A stretch of 8,063 nucleotides of DNA, from positions 1 to 8,063 of the forward strand of contig DPKT01000186.1 of assembly GCA_003542385.1 (NCBI GenBank), written 5' to 3'. The notes under the pieces are model-generated. The model made no database searches and had not been told where the DNA came from. It saw only the letters and a program-made list of their open reading frames with translations. The stretch comes from Desulfomicrobium sp. GTDB taxonomy: Bacteria; Desulfobacterota; Desulfovibrionia; Desulfovibrionales; Desulfomicrobiaceae. Of this stretch, positions 1 to 5,644 are shown in pieces; position 1 is the first letter of the stretch; the number at the start of each line of letters is the position of its first letter. A program made the translations under genes and the position numbers.

Positions 1-215
1 AGGCCCTGGCCTGCGGCCTGCCCGTCGTCTCCACGGCCTGCAACGGCAGTTCCGCCTTCCTGGCGCCCGAGGCCGTGCTGGCCGACCCGACCGACCACGC
101 GGGGCTGGCCGAACGCATCGAGGCCCTCGTTCACGGCGGCTCCACGGCCAGAACCGATTTCAACCCGCCCCGCGGCCTCGAGCCGTACGCGGAGCTCATC
201 CGGAACCTTGCATGA
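1..215 (+). CDS. Glycosyltransferase, GT4/GT1-like, C-terminal end (partial)
   Basis: Only the last 70 codons are present, read in the frame that begins at base 3 and ends with TGA at 213-215. The fragment starts ALACGLPVVSTACNG, the nucleotide-sugar binding loop typical of the second Rossmann domain of GT-B fold glycosyltransferases of family 4 (usual form E-A-x-A-x-G-x-P-V-V, then a G a few residues on). It continues with the usual ADPTDHAGLAERIEAL helix, in which the enzyme family counts off residues after the donor site, and a short C-terminal helix. It would be a cytoplasmic or membrane-associated enzyme that adds one sugar to a lipopolysaccharide core or similar glycan. The stop overlaps the next start as ATGA (212-215), so the two genes are co-transcribed and probably translationally coupled. 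The pairing with a GT9 enzyme resembles WaaG/WaaQ-type core clusters, but the sugar and acceptor cannot be read from this fragment. Confidence 0.85.
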   Translation, partial: ALACGLPVVSTACNGSSAFLAPEAVLADPTDHAGLAERIEALVHGGSTARTDFNPPRGLEPYAELIRNLA

Positions 216-1246
216 CAGACCTTTCGTCCTTCAGCCCCGAACGCATCCTCGTCTGCCAGCTGCGCCAGATCGGCGACGTGCTGCTGACCACGCCGTCCAT
301 CCGCCTCCTGCATGAACGCTACCCGGCCGCGGCCATCGACGTCTTCACCGAAAAGAAGTGCGTCCCGGTCCTCGATAACAACCCGCATGTGCGCCGGGTC
401 TGGGCCCTGGACAAGAAAGGCCTGCCCAACTTCCTGGCGGAGCTGCGCTACTACGCCCGCATCGCCGCCGAAAACTACGACCTCGTCGTGGACTTCCAGC
501 AGCTGCCCCGCTGCCGCTTCGTGACCCTTCTGAGCCGCGCCGAGGTCCGCCTGACCTATCCGCCGCCGTGGTACAACCGGCTCCTCTACACCCACTGGGC
601 TCCCCCCACTCCCGGGTATTCGGGCAGATTCAGGGCCGGCATCCTCGCGCCGCTGGGCATCGTATGGAACGGCCAGGCCCCGGAGCTGTTCCTGACCGAC
701 GAGGAAAAGCGCTGGGCCGAAACCTATCTGGCCGGATTCGACCTGGAGCGCGGCCGATTCATCACCCTCGACCCGACCCACCGCCGCTCCACCCGCCTCT
801 GGCCCGCCCGCCACTATGCGGACATGGTCGCAAGGGTCCATGCGGCGCGCCCGGACCTGCGTTTCTTCATCCTCTTCGGCCCCGGCGAGGAAGCCATGGC
901 CCGGGAGGTGCTGGAGCACTGCCCCGTTCCCGAAGCCTGCGTCCTGCCGGACACGCTCATCGGCCTGCGGCAGATGGCGGCCGTGCAGTCCATGGCGCGG
1001 CTGCACGTGGGCAACTGCTCCGGCCCGCGCCATTTCGCGGTCTCCGTGAACACGCCCACCCTGACCATCCTCGGCGCCACGGGCGGAGGCTGGCGCTTCC
1101 CCTCCGAGGCGCACAGCGACATCTTCGAAGACCTGCCCTGCAGGCCCTGCAACGAAAACTTCTGCGCCCGCAAGGATCACGCCTGCCTTGAAAACCTTTC
1201 TCCCCGGCGTGTGGCCGACCGGGTTCTGGAGATCCTCGGGGCCTGA
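212..1246 (+). CDS. Glycosyltransferase family 9 (heptosyltransferase-like)
   Basis: The 344-residue protein matches the usual length of GT9 enzymes, which transfer ADP-heptose or related sugars to the inner core of lipopolysaccharide on the cytoplasmic face of the inner membrane. The N-terminal Rossmann domain opens with RILVCQLRQIGDVLLTTPSI (residues 11-30), the family signature containing the acceptor-side GD (G21 D22). The linker has LDPTHRRSTRLWPARHYADM (186-205), equivalent to the usual P-x-x-x-x-x-x-K-R-W-P-x-x-x-[FY] motif of the donor half. The donor loop is GNCSGPRHFA (267-276), followed by NTPTLTILGAT; most relatives have D-S-G where this protein has C-S-G. The C-terminal segment carries C310, C313, C318 and C325, a cysteine pattern common in GT9 proteins. 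The start is the ATG that overlaps the upstream stop (ATGA). Exact substrate is not predictable, and heptose is a family-level guess. Confidence 0.92.
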   Translation: MTDLSSFSPERILVCQLRQIGDVLLTTPSIRLLHERYPAAAIDVFTEKKCVPVLDNNPHVRRVWALDKKGLPNFLAELRYYARIAAENYDLVVDFQQLPRCRFVTLLSRAEVRLTYPPPWYNRLLYTHWAPPTPGYSGRFRAGILAPLGIVWNGQAPELFLTDEEKRWAETYLAGFDLERGRFITLDPTHRRSTRLWPARHYADMVARVHAARPDLRFFILFGPGEEAMAREVLEHCPVPEACVLPDTLIGLRQMAAVQSMARLHVGNCSGPRHFAVSVNTPTLTILGATGGGWRFPSEAHSDIFEDLPCRPCNENFCARKDHACLENLSPRRVADRVLEILGA

Positions 1247-1257
1247 GCGCCCCGGGG
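1234..1257 (+). repeat. GC-rich hairpin spanning the GT9 stop codon
   Basis: CCTCGGGGC (1234-1242) can pair with GCCCCGGGG (1249-1257), giving nine pairs, one of them G-T, around a six-base loop that contains most of the TGA stop. No T-run follows, so it is not a textbook intrinsic terminator. It could protect the mRNA 3' end or pause polymerase ahead of the better terminator at 1301-1325. It may also be simple coding constraint in GC-rich DNA. Confidence 0.3.
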
Positions 1258-1268
1258 TGGGCTCCGTA

Positions 1269-1297
1269 TTGCCCGCGCCACGATTCGAGTCTATGGG
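1269..1297 (+). promoter_or_regulatory. Weak sigma-70-like promoter candidate for the exported-protein gene
   Basis: TTGCCC (1269-1274) and TATGGG (1292-1297) are separated by exactly 17 bases. They match the -35 and -10 consensus at 4/6 and 3/6 positions. Transcription would begin near 1304, at the foot of the 1304-1318 hairpin. The assignment rests on spacing and a poor match only. Confidence 0.25.
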
Positions 1298-1300
1298 TGC

Positions 1301-1325
1301 GGGGTGGCTGGCAGCCACTCTTTTT
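1301..1325 (+). terminator. Intrinsic terminator-like hairpin with T-run
   Basis: GTGGCTGGCAGCCAC (1304-1318) is a perfect inverted repeat: six base pairs around a GGC loop, extendable by G-T and G-C pairs with the flanking GGG and TCT. It is followed at once by TCTTTTT (1319-1325). This is the best stem plus T-run in the window. It lies 58 bases after the GT9 stop and ends 28 bases before the start of the next gene, so it can end the glycosyltransferase operon. If the promoter at 1269-1297 is real, the same hairpin sits in the 5' leader of the exported-protein gene. Confidence 0.65.
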
Positions 1326-1339
1326 CGGAAATTCCACCC

Positions 1340-1345
1340 AAGGAG
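1340..1345 (+). promoter_or_regulatory. Ribosome binding site AAGGAG that fixes the 1353 start
   Basis: AAGGAG is placed seven bases before ATG 1353. The open frame extends upstream to 1188, but that extension overlaps the end of the GT9 gene and the terminator hairpin. The strong site and the signal peptide that starts right after it decide in favour of 1353. Confidence 0.85.
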
Positions 1346-1352
1346 CGACCTC

Positions 1353-1931
1353 ATGAAAAAAACCATTCTCACCATCTTCATCCTGCTGTGCTGCGCCGGT
1401 CCGGCCATGGCCGACGCCCTCGATACCTTCCTCGACAACATCAACGTCCAGGCCGCCGCGGACAGGCATGGCGCGGTCGCCAGCATCGGCTCCCATTTCG
1501 GGGTGCCCTACTCCGACGTCGAACTCATCATGGGTACCACGGGCAGCCTTTCCGACGCGTTCATGATCCTCCAGTTCGGACGCTGGACGGGCCTTAGCCG
1601 CGACAGGATCATGGGCGTGTACGGCTCCAGGAAGGGGCAGGGTTGGGGCGTTATGGCCAAGGAACTCGGCATCAAGCCGGGTTCGGCGGAGTTCCACGCC
1701 CTCAAGAGCGGAGACTTCGGCTACGACCCGCGCCGTCCCTACGGCTATGACGACAAGGGCGGGGCCTCGAAAAAAGGCGGGCCATCGGACAATGGTCCGG
1801 GCAAGGGAGGCAAGCCGGACAAGGGCGGAAATTCCGACAAGGCCGGCGGGAAAGGGAACAAGAAAGGCCCCGGCAACAGCGACGACCTGCTGCCCTCGGA
1901 CCAGGGCGGCGGCAAAGGAAAGCAGAAGTAA
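1353..1931 (+). CDS. Exported protein of unknown function with Gly/Lys-rich tail
   Basis: The product has 192 residues. Residues 1-20 form a clear Sec signal peptide: KK, then a hydrophobic core TILTIFILLCCAG, then AMA as the cleavage site before D21. The mature part therefore acts in the periplasm or outside the cell. Residues 21-120 are compact and probably helical. They contain three similar units of a helix, a Gly-hydrophobic turn and a short helix (around FGVPYSDVELIM, TGLSRDRIMGVY and LGIKPGSAEFHAL). The third, with GWGVMAKELGIKPG at 97-110, resembles a motif I recall from uncharacterised exported proteins of deltaproteobacteria. Residues 131-192 are low complexity, rich in Gly, Lys, Asp and Ser with repeated KGG/DKGG units, and are likely disordered. 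I do not assign a function. There is no catalytic motif, and the only cysteines (C13, C14) are in the signal peptide. It is probably monocistronic, between two hairpins. Confidence 0.85.
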   Translation: MKKTILTIFILLCCAGPAMADALDTFLDNINVQAAADRHGAVASIGSHFGVPYSDVELIMGTTGSLSDAFMILQFGRWTGLSRDRIMGVYGSRKGQGWGVMAKELGIKPGSAEFHALKSGDFGYDPRRPYGYDDKGGASKKGGPSDNGPGKGGKPDKGGNSDKAGGKGNKKGPGNSDDLLPSDQGGGKGKQK

Positions 1932-1943
1932 CGCCCCGACCAT

Positions 1944-3548
1944 TCACTCGGGACGGTTCGCACCGTCCCGAGCCGATTCACGAGCCGTGTAGCAGACCCC
2001 GCACTCGTCGTGGTACTGCTCCCAGATGGCCGTGAATTCCTCACGGTTCTCCAGCAGGATGTCGACCAGACACGGGTCGAAATGCCTGCCGCTCTCCTCC
2101 AGGAAATACTCGAACACCTCGTCCCAGTTCCACGCGTCGTGGTAGACCCGCTTGTTGGACAGGGCGTCGAACACGTCCGCCACGGCGACGATCCGCCCGT
2201 GGACGTGAATTTCCTCCTCCTTCAAGCCCTGCGGGTAGCCCATCCCGTCCCATCGTTCGTGATGCAGCAGCACGATACGAGCCGCCGTCTGGATGATGGG
2301 GCTCGTCGAACGGCTCAGGAGTTCGTACCCGCGCTGCACGTGGCTCTTGATGACGTCGAACTCCGCGGGCGTCAGGGAGGCCGGCTTGTTCAGGATGGAG
2401 TCGGGAATGCCGATCTTGCCCAGGTCGTGGGCCGTGGAGGCGATCTTGAGCATCTCCGCCTCCTCCTCTGGCAGACCGTACTTGAGGGCCATGAGGCGCA
2501 CATATTCCGACACGCGGCGCACGTGGCTGCCGGTCTCGGCGGAGCGGCACTCCATGGTCTCGGCGATGTGGAAGATGATCTCCTTCTGGGTGTCCTCGAT
2601 GCCCTTGTTCAGGAACAGGTTGTCGAAGGCCAGGGAGACGTTGGTGAAGAAGAGTTCGAGCAGGTCGTGGTCGTTCTCGTCCAATTCCCGGCCGACCTCG
2701 AAATAGAGAAAGTTTTCCGAACCTGTCCTGCTGATGAAGTACCAGGCGCACTTGCCGTCATCGCAGTAGAATCCGTGGGGTTTGCTGCGGGCCCTGGCCA
2801 GGGCGCGATGCACGGTATCCCCGCGCACGTCCTCGATGGGCCGCTCCACGAATTCGCTGAACTCGCCCGTGGCCGCCAGGACCACGGACCGCCCCTTGAG
2901 CCCCGACGCGGCCAGGCCCGAGGCGTGGCTGTACACGGCGTCGCGCTTGAGCTGGAGGATGGCCGTCAGCTGGCTCAGCACGCCGCAGCCGAGTTTCTGC
3001 AGGGACTGGCGCTCGAAGATGTCCGACGAGGCCTCGATGATGCGCTTGAGGCCCTGGCGGTTGTCCTCGATGGTCGTGATGAAGCTGAAGCTGCGCAGGG
3101 CCGAGACGATGGTCACGAGCATCTTTTCCAGGGTCAGCTCGGTCTTCTCCTTGTAGTCGTCGATGTCGTACTCGAGGATGACCTTGGCCGCGGGCGCCTT
3201 GCCCGGCTGTCCCGTGCGCAGGATGATGCGTACCGCCAGGTTTTTGAGCTCCTCGCGGATGTGGCGGACCAGTAGCAGGCCGCTGTCGTCGGCCTCCATG
3301 ACCACGTCCAGGAGGATGACGGCGATGTCGTCGTGCTCGCGCAGCACGGCCCTGGCCTCGGCGGCGCTGTGGGCGTGCAGGAATCCGAACCTGCGGCCGC
3401 GGTATTCCTGCCCCGACAGCATGAAGACCGTGACGCTGTGGACGTCGGCCTCGTCGTCCACGATCAGGATCTTCCAGGGCGCCTCGCCGGCCCCGGAAAC
3501 AGGTTCCGGCGCCTCTTCCTTGAACAGGATCTCGTCGTTGTCGGTCAT
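1944..3548 (-). CDS. Response regulator REC-DUF3369-HD-GYP, predicted c-di-GMP phosphodiesterase
   Basis: The 534-residue cytoplasmic protein has an N-terminal receiver domain (about 25-150) with acidic pair D31/D32, phosphoacceptor D81 in ILLDVVM, T112 in RTGQ and K135. K135 is followed by Thr rather than the usual Pro. Residues 160-310 fit DUF3369, a spacer domain seen in this regulator class. The output domain (about 320-500) is a complete HD-GYP: H342, HDLGKIGIP (374-382), H403, HHERWDGMGYPQGL (429-442) with the GYP at 437-439, and RIVAVADVFDAL (452-463) with D458. Metal ligands and GYP are intact, so it should hydrolyse cyclic di-GMP, lowering it when the kinase is active or, depending on wiring, inactive. 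No GGDEF domain is present. The C-terminal tail has an HDECGVC stretch with C516 and C519 of unknown meaning. The start overlaps the kinase stop as ATGA and is preceded by AAGGAG, so kinase and regulator are coupled. The GYP motif makes other HD hydrolase functions unlikely. Confidence 0.95.
   Translation of the reverse strand: MTDNDEILFKEEAPEPVSGAGEAPWKILIVDDEADVHSVTVFMLSGQEYRGRRFGFLHAHSAAEARAVLREHDDIAVILLDVVMEADDSGLLLVRHIREELKNLAVRIILRTGQPGKAPAAKVILEYDIDDYKEKTELTLEKMLVTIVSALRSFSFITTIEDNRQGLKRIIEASSDIFERQSLQKLGCGVLSQLTAILQLKRDAVYSHASGLAASGLKGRSVVLAATGEFSEFVERPIEDVRGDTVHRALARARSKPHGFYCDDGKCAWYFISRTGSENFLYFEVGRELDENDHDLLELFFTNVSLAFDNLFLNKGIEDTQKEIIFHIAETMECRSAETGSHVRRVSEYVRLMALKYGLPEEEAEMLKIASTAHDLGKIGIPDSILNKPASLTPAEFDVIKSHVQRGYELLSRSTSPIIQTAARIVLLHHERWDGMGYPQGLKEEEIHVHGRIVAVADVFDALSNKRVYHDAWNWDEVFEYFLEESGRHFDPCLVDILLENREEFTAIWEQYHDECGVCYTARESARDGANRPE
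1947..1972. terminator. Perfect 11-bp hairpin at the convergent gene junction
   Basis: CTCGGGACGGT (1947-1957) and ACCGTCCCGAG (1962-1972) pair perfectly around a TCGC loop. The hairpin begins 15 bases after the stop of the exported-protein gene and can end that transcript, although no T-run follows. It also lies fully inside the last codons of the minus-strand response regulator, before its stop at 1946-1944. In that direction translating ribosomes would tend to melt it. A bidirectional terminator without U-tract, or a 3' end protecting structure, is the likeliest role. Confidence 0.6.
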
Positions 3549-5518
3549 GCCTCTCCTTGCCCGACGGGCACGCGCACCTGGAACGTCGTGCCGTGGCCCG
3601 GCGCGCTGCAGCAGGTGACGGTCCCGCCGAGGGTGCGGGTCACGGTGTTGAAGACGATGTGCAGGCCCAGCCCCGTGGAGCCCTTGGCCCGCGCCGTGGT
3701 GAAGAACGGTTCGAATATCTTTTCCTGAACTTCGGGCGGCATTCCCCGCCCGTCGTCGGAATAGGTCATGTTGAGAACGCCGTCGGTTCGCTTGATCTCG
3801 ATGCGGATGTGCCCCGCCTGCCCCTCATCGTAGGCGTGGGTCAGCGTGTTGACGATGAAGTTGGTCAGGATGTGCGAGAACGCGCCGGGGTAGCTCTCGA
3901 CGACCAAGTCCTCGTCGCAGACCACCTCGACCGTGTGGCTCGTCTTCTTCAGCTTGGGCCGCAGGCTCAGGAGCACCTGGCCGACGTACTCCCGCACGTT
4001 GAAACTCCTGCGGTTCTCGGAGATCTGGTCCGCCGCCACCATCTTGAAACTGCGGATCAGGTCCGAGGCCCGGTTCAGGTTGATGAGGCTCATCTCCAGG
4101 CCTTCCCGACTGGACTCCAGATACTCCGAGAGGTCCGAACGTTTCATCTCCGCGCGCTCGAAGAGGCCGCGCAGCACCCGGTTCTTCTCGGCCATGGTCG
4201 ATGTGGCGGACAGGGCCACGCCCACCGGGGTGTTGATCTCGTGGGCCACGCCCGCCACCAGCCCGCCGAGGGCCGCCAGCTTTTCGGACATGACCAGCTG
4301 GCTCTGGGCCTGGCGCAGGTTCTCCAGGGCTGACTGCAGGTCCGCGTTGGCCCTGGCCAGTTCCGCCGTCCTCGTGAAGACGCGCTCCTCCAGTTCGGAG
4401 TTCAGAAGACAGCACTCCTCCTCGGCCCTCCGCCGGTCGTGGTCGTGGACTTCGAGGCTCGCGGCCATGCGGTCGAAGGCCGCGGCCAGCCGCCCGAGTT
4501 CGCCGTCGGCGTGATCAAGGCCCGTGCGGGTGCTCAGATCACCAGTGCCCAGACGATCCGTGGCCGCCATGAGACGTTCCAGACGCCGCAGAATCGTGTG
4601 TTCACCCACGAACCAGGCCGCGGCCAGGGCCAGGGCAGCGGCCAAGGCCAGGGACATGAAGTTCCAGACCATGGCCCACCTGGCCGCCGACAGGGCCAGG
4701 CCTTCGGGCTGCCCGAGGCGGATCATGAGGCCCTGCAACGGGGTGTCAGGGAAATTCAGGCGCTTGAAGCCATAGAGGCGCCGCACGCCGTCCACTCCCC
4801 GCTCCAGAAAGGTCCCCTCTTCCTCCTGGCCGGACATGCGCTCGACCATACGCGGGAGGTCGTTCACCCATGTGTACTTCTCGGTTTCCGGAAACCGTGT
4901 CAGACGCAGCCCGTCATGGTCCGTCAGGGTGAAGACCGAACCCTCTGGCAGATGGAAGTCGACGAATATCTGACCGAAGTAGCTCAGGTCGAAGGAGGCC
5001 ACCAGGACGCCGCGCGTCGTGCCGTCGCGATCGATGACGGGCTGGGCGAACTCCATGAGCACGTGCCTGCTCTTGTCCACGAGGTGGTAATTCCCCATGG
5101 CGAACCGCCCCGTCTGCATGGCCTGCACAAAATACGGCTCCCCTTCGATGCTGACAAAGGATTCCACCGGGGACACGGCCACGATCCGGCCCGTTGCGTC
5201 GGACAGGGCCAGTGCCACGTAGGCAGGGTTGGTCGAGAGCATCTCCTCGAGCAGGAGCTGGGAGCCCAGCGCGTCGAACTGCTGCACCTCCCTCGCCCTG
5301 GTCAGGGTGGCCAGCATCAGACGCGCGTTGGCCACGACCTGCTCATGGTGCGAGGCCATGACCTGAATCTGCCTCAGGGCAGCGCTCCGGGCGCTTTGGA
5401 TGGTATTCTCGCGCAGGGAGTAGCCGGTGAACAGCATGATGCACAGTGCGGGCAGGATGGCGACCAGCACCAGGCAGATGAGGCTTGTGCGTATGGAGGC
5501 GAAGGCGGGGATGCGCAT
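3545..5518 (-). CDS. Membrane sensor histidine kinase with periplasmic double-Cache domain
   Basis: From the chosen start the protein has 657 residues. Order: TM1 (about 11-31); periplasmic dCache sensor (about 32-281, with GEPYFVQAMQTG and APV/DxDGxxxGVLVASFDL-type strands); TM2 (about 283-304); HAMP (about 305-358); coiled coil (about 360-412); HisKA with phosphoacceptor H426 in AHEINTPVG; and an HATPase domain with N-box NFIVNTLTHA (553-562), G1 DDGRGM (588-593), F-box IFEPFFTT (601-608) and G2 GSTGLGL (613-619). All catalytic boxes are intact. It would sense a small periplasmic ligand and phosphorylate D81 of the regulator encoded next. The frame is open up to an ATG at 5602. That start lies inside a hairpin, has no proper ribosome binding site and would add a Pro-rich, non-signal extension before TM1. 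ATG 5518, with GGAGGG just upstream and the basic-hydrophobic N-terminus MRIPAFASIR, is preferred. The ligand is unknown. Confidence 0.93.
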   Translation of the reverse strand: MRIPAFASIRTSLICLVLVAILPALCIMLFTGYSLRENTIQSARSAALRQIQVMASHHEQVVANARLMLATLTRAREVQQFDALGSQLLLEEMLSTNPAYVALALSDATGRIVAVSPVESFVSIEGEPYFVQAMQTGRFAMGNYHLVDKSRHVLMEFAQPVIDRDGTTRGVLVASFDLSYFGQIFVDFHLPEGSVFTLTDHDGLRLTRFPETEKYTWVNDLPRMVERMSGQEEEGTFLERGVDGVRRLYGFKRLNFPDTPLQGLMIRLGQPEGLALSAARWAMVWNFMSLALAAALALAAAWFVGEHTILRRLERLMAATDRLGTGDLSTRTGLDHADGELGRLAAAFDRMAASLEVHDHDRRRAEEECCLLNSELEERVFTRTAELARANADLQSALENLRQAQSQLVMSEKLAALGGLVAGVAHEINTPVGVALSATSTMAEKNRVLRGLFERAEMKRSDLSEYLESSREGLEMSLINLNRASDLIRSFKMVAADQISENRRSFNVREYVGQVLLSLRPKLKKTSHTVEVVCDEDLVVESYPGAFSHILTNFIVNTLTHAYDEGQAGHIRIEIKRTDGVLNMTYSDDGRGMPPEVQEKIFEPFFTTARAKGSTGLGLHIVFNTVTRTLGGTVTCCSAPGHGTTFQVRVPVGQGEA

Positions 5519-5521
5519 TGT

Positions 5522-5527
5522 CCCTCC
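5522..5527 (-). promoter_or_regulatory. Ribosome binding site GGAGGG that decides the kinase start
   Basis: On the minus strand GGAGGG is followed by ACA and then ATG 5518. The spacing is short but usable. The alternative ATG at 5602 has only GGGA directly abutting it, which is too close for ribosome binding. Confidence 0.7.
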
Positions 5528-5568
5528 GACAAACGGGGCGAGCCGGGACGGCGCGCCTGTTTGCAGGA

Positions 5569-5597
5569 AGGATAGCGGGGGGGAGACGATGGCGCAA
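5569..5597 (-). promoter_or_regulatory. Candidate sigma-70 promoter of the kinase-regulator operon
   Basis: On the minus strand TTGCGC (5597-5592) and TATCCT (5574-5569) are 17 bases apart and match consensus at 3/6 and 4/6 positions. Transcription would start near 5562, leaving about a 44-base leader. The spacer contains a run of seven C (G7 at 5577-5583 on the plus strand). Moderate match only; it is placed sensibly, just downstream of the 5600-5630 hairpin. Confidence 0.35.
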
Positions 5598-5599
5598 GA

Positions 5600-5630
5600 C
5601 ATTCCCGCACGAAAAGGTCGCGCGGGAATG
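5600..5630 (-). terminator. Terminator-like hairpin between transporter and kinase genes
   Basis: CATTCCCGC (5600-5608) and GCGGGAATG (5622-5630) are perfect inverted repeats of nine bases. The loop can gain two further C-G pairs. Read on the minus strand it begins 14 bases after the transporter stop and is followed by TCTTGCG, a weak T-containing tail. It probably ends or attenuates transcription of the transporter gene. It also contains the discarded ATG at 5602, which supports a shorter kinase gene. Confidence 0.6.
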
Positions 5631-5644
5631 TCCGGCCGCAGGGG

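Noticed and set aside
1306..1325. Possible sigma-54 promoter around TGGC at 1305-1312
   Set aside because: The required GC dinucleotide ten bases after GG is absent; the DNA is better explained by the hairpin and T-run.
1386..1397. Possible lipoprotein signal (LLCC at residues 11-14) in the exported protein
   Set aside because: The residue before the candidate Cys is Cys rather than Gly, Ala or Ser, and a good AMA signal peptidase I site follows at residues 18-20.
131..1486. 451-residue open frame on the minus strand across the glycosyltransferase genes
   Set aside because: It is antisense to two well-supported genes, has composition biased to Gly, Ala, Arg and Val typical of GC-rich shadow frames, and shows no domain motif.
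2010..3275. 421-residue open frame on the plus strand, antisense to the HD-GYP regulator
   Set aside because: It is a shadow of a strongly conserved gene; it has no ribosome site or motifs of its own.
5519..5602. Longer kinase N-terminus starting at ATG 5602
   Set aside because: The ATG lies inside a terminator-like hairpin with no spaced ribosome site. The added 28 residues (Pro and Ser rich) do not improve the membrane anchor, while ATG 5518 has GGAGGG.
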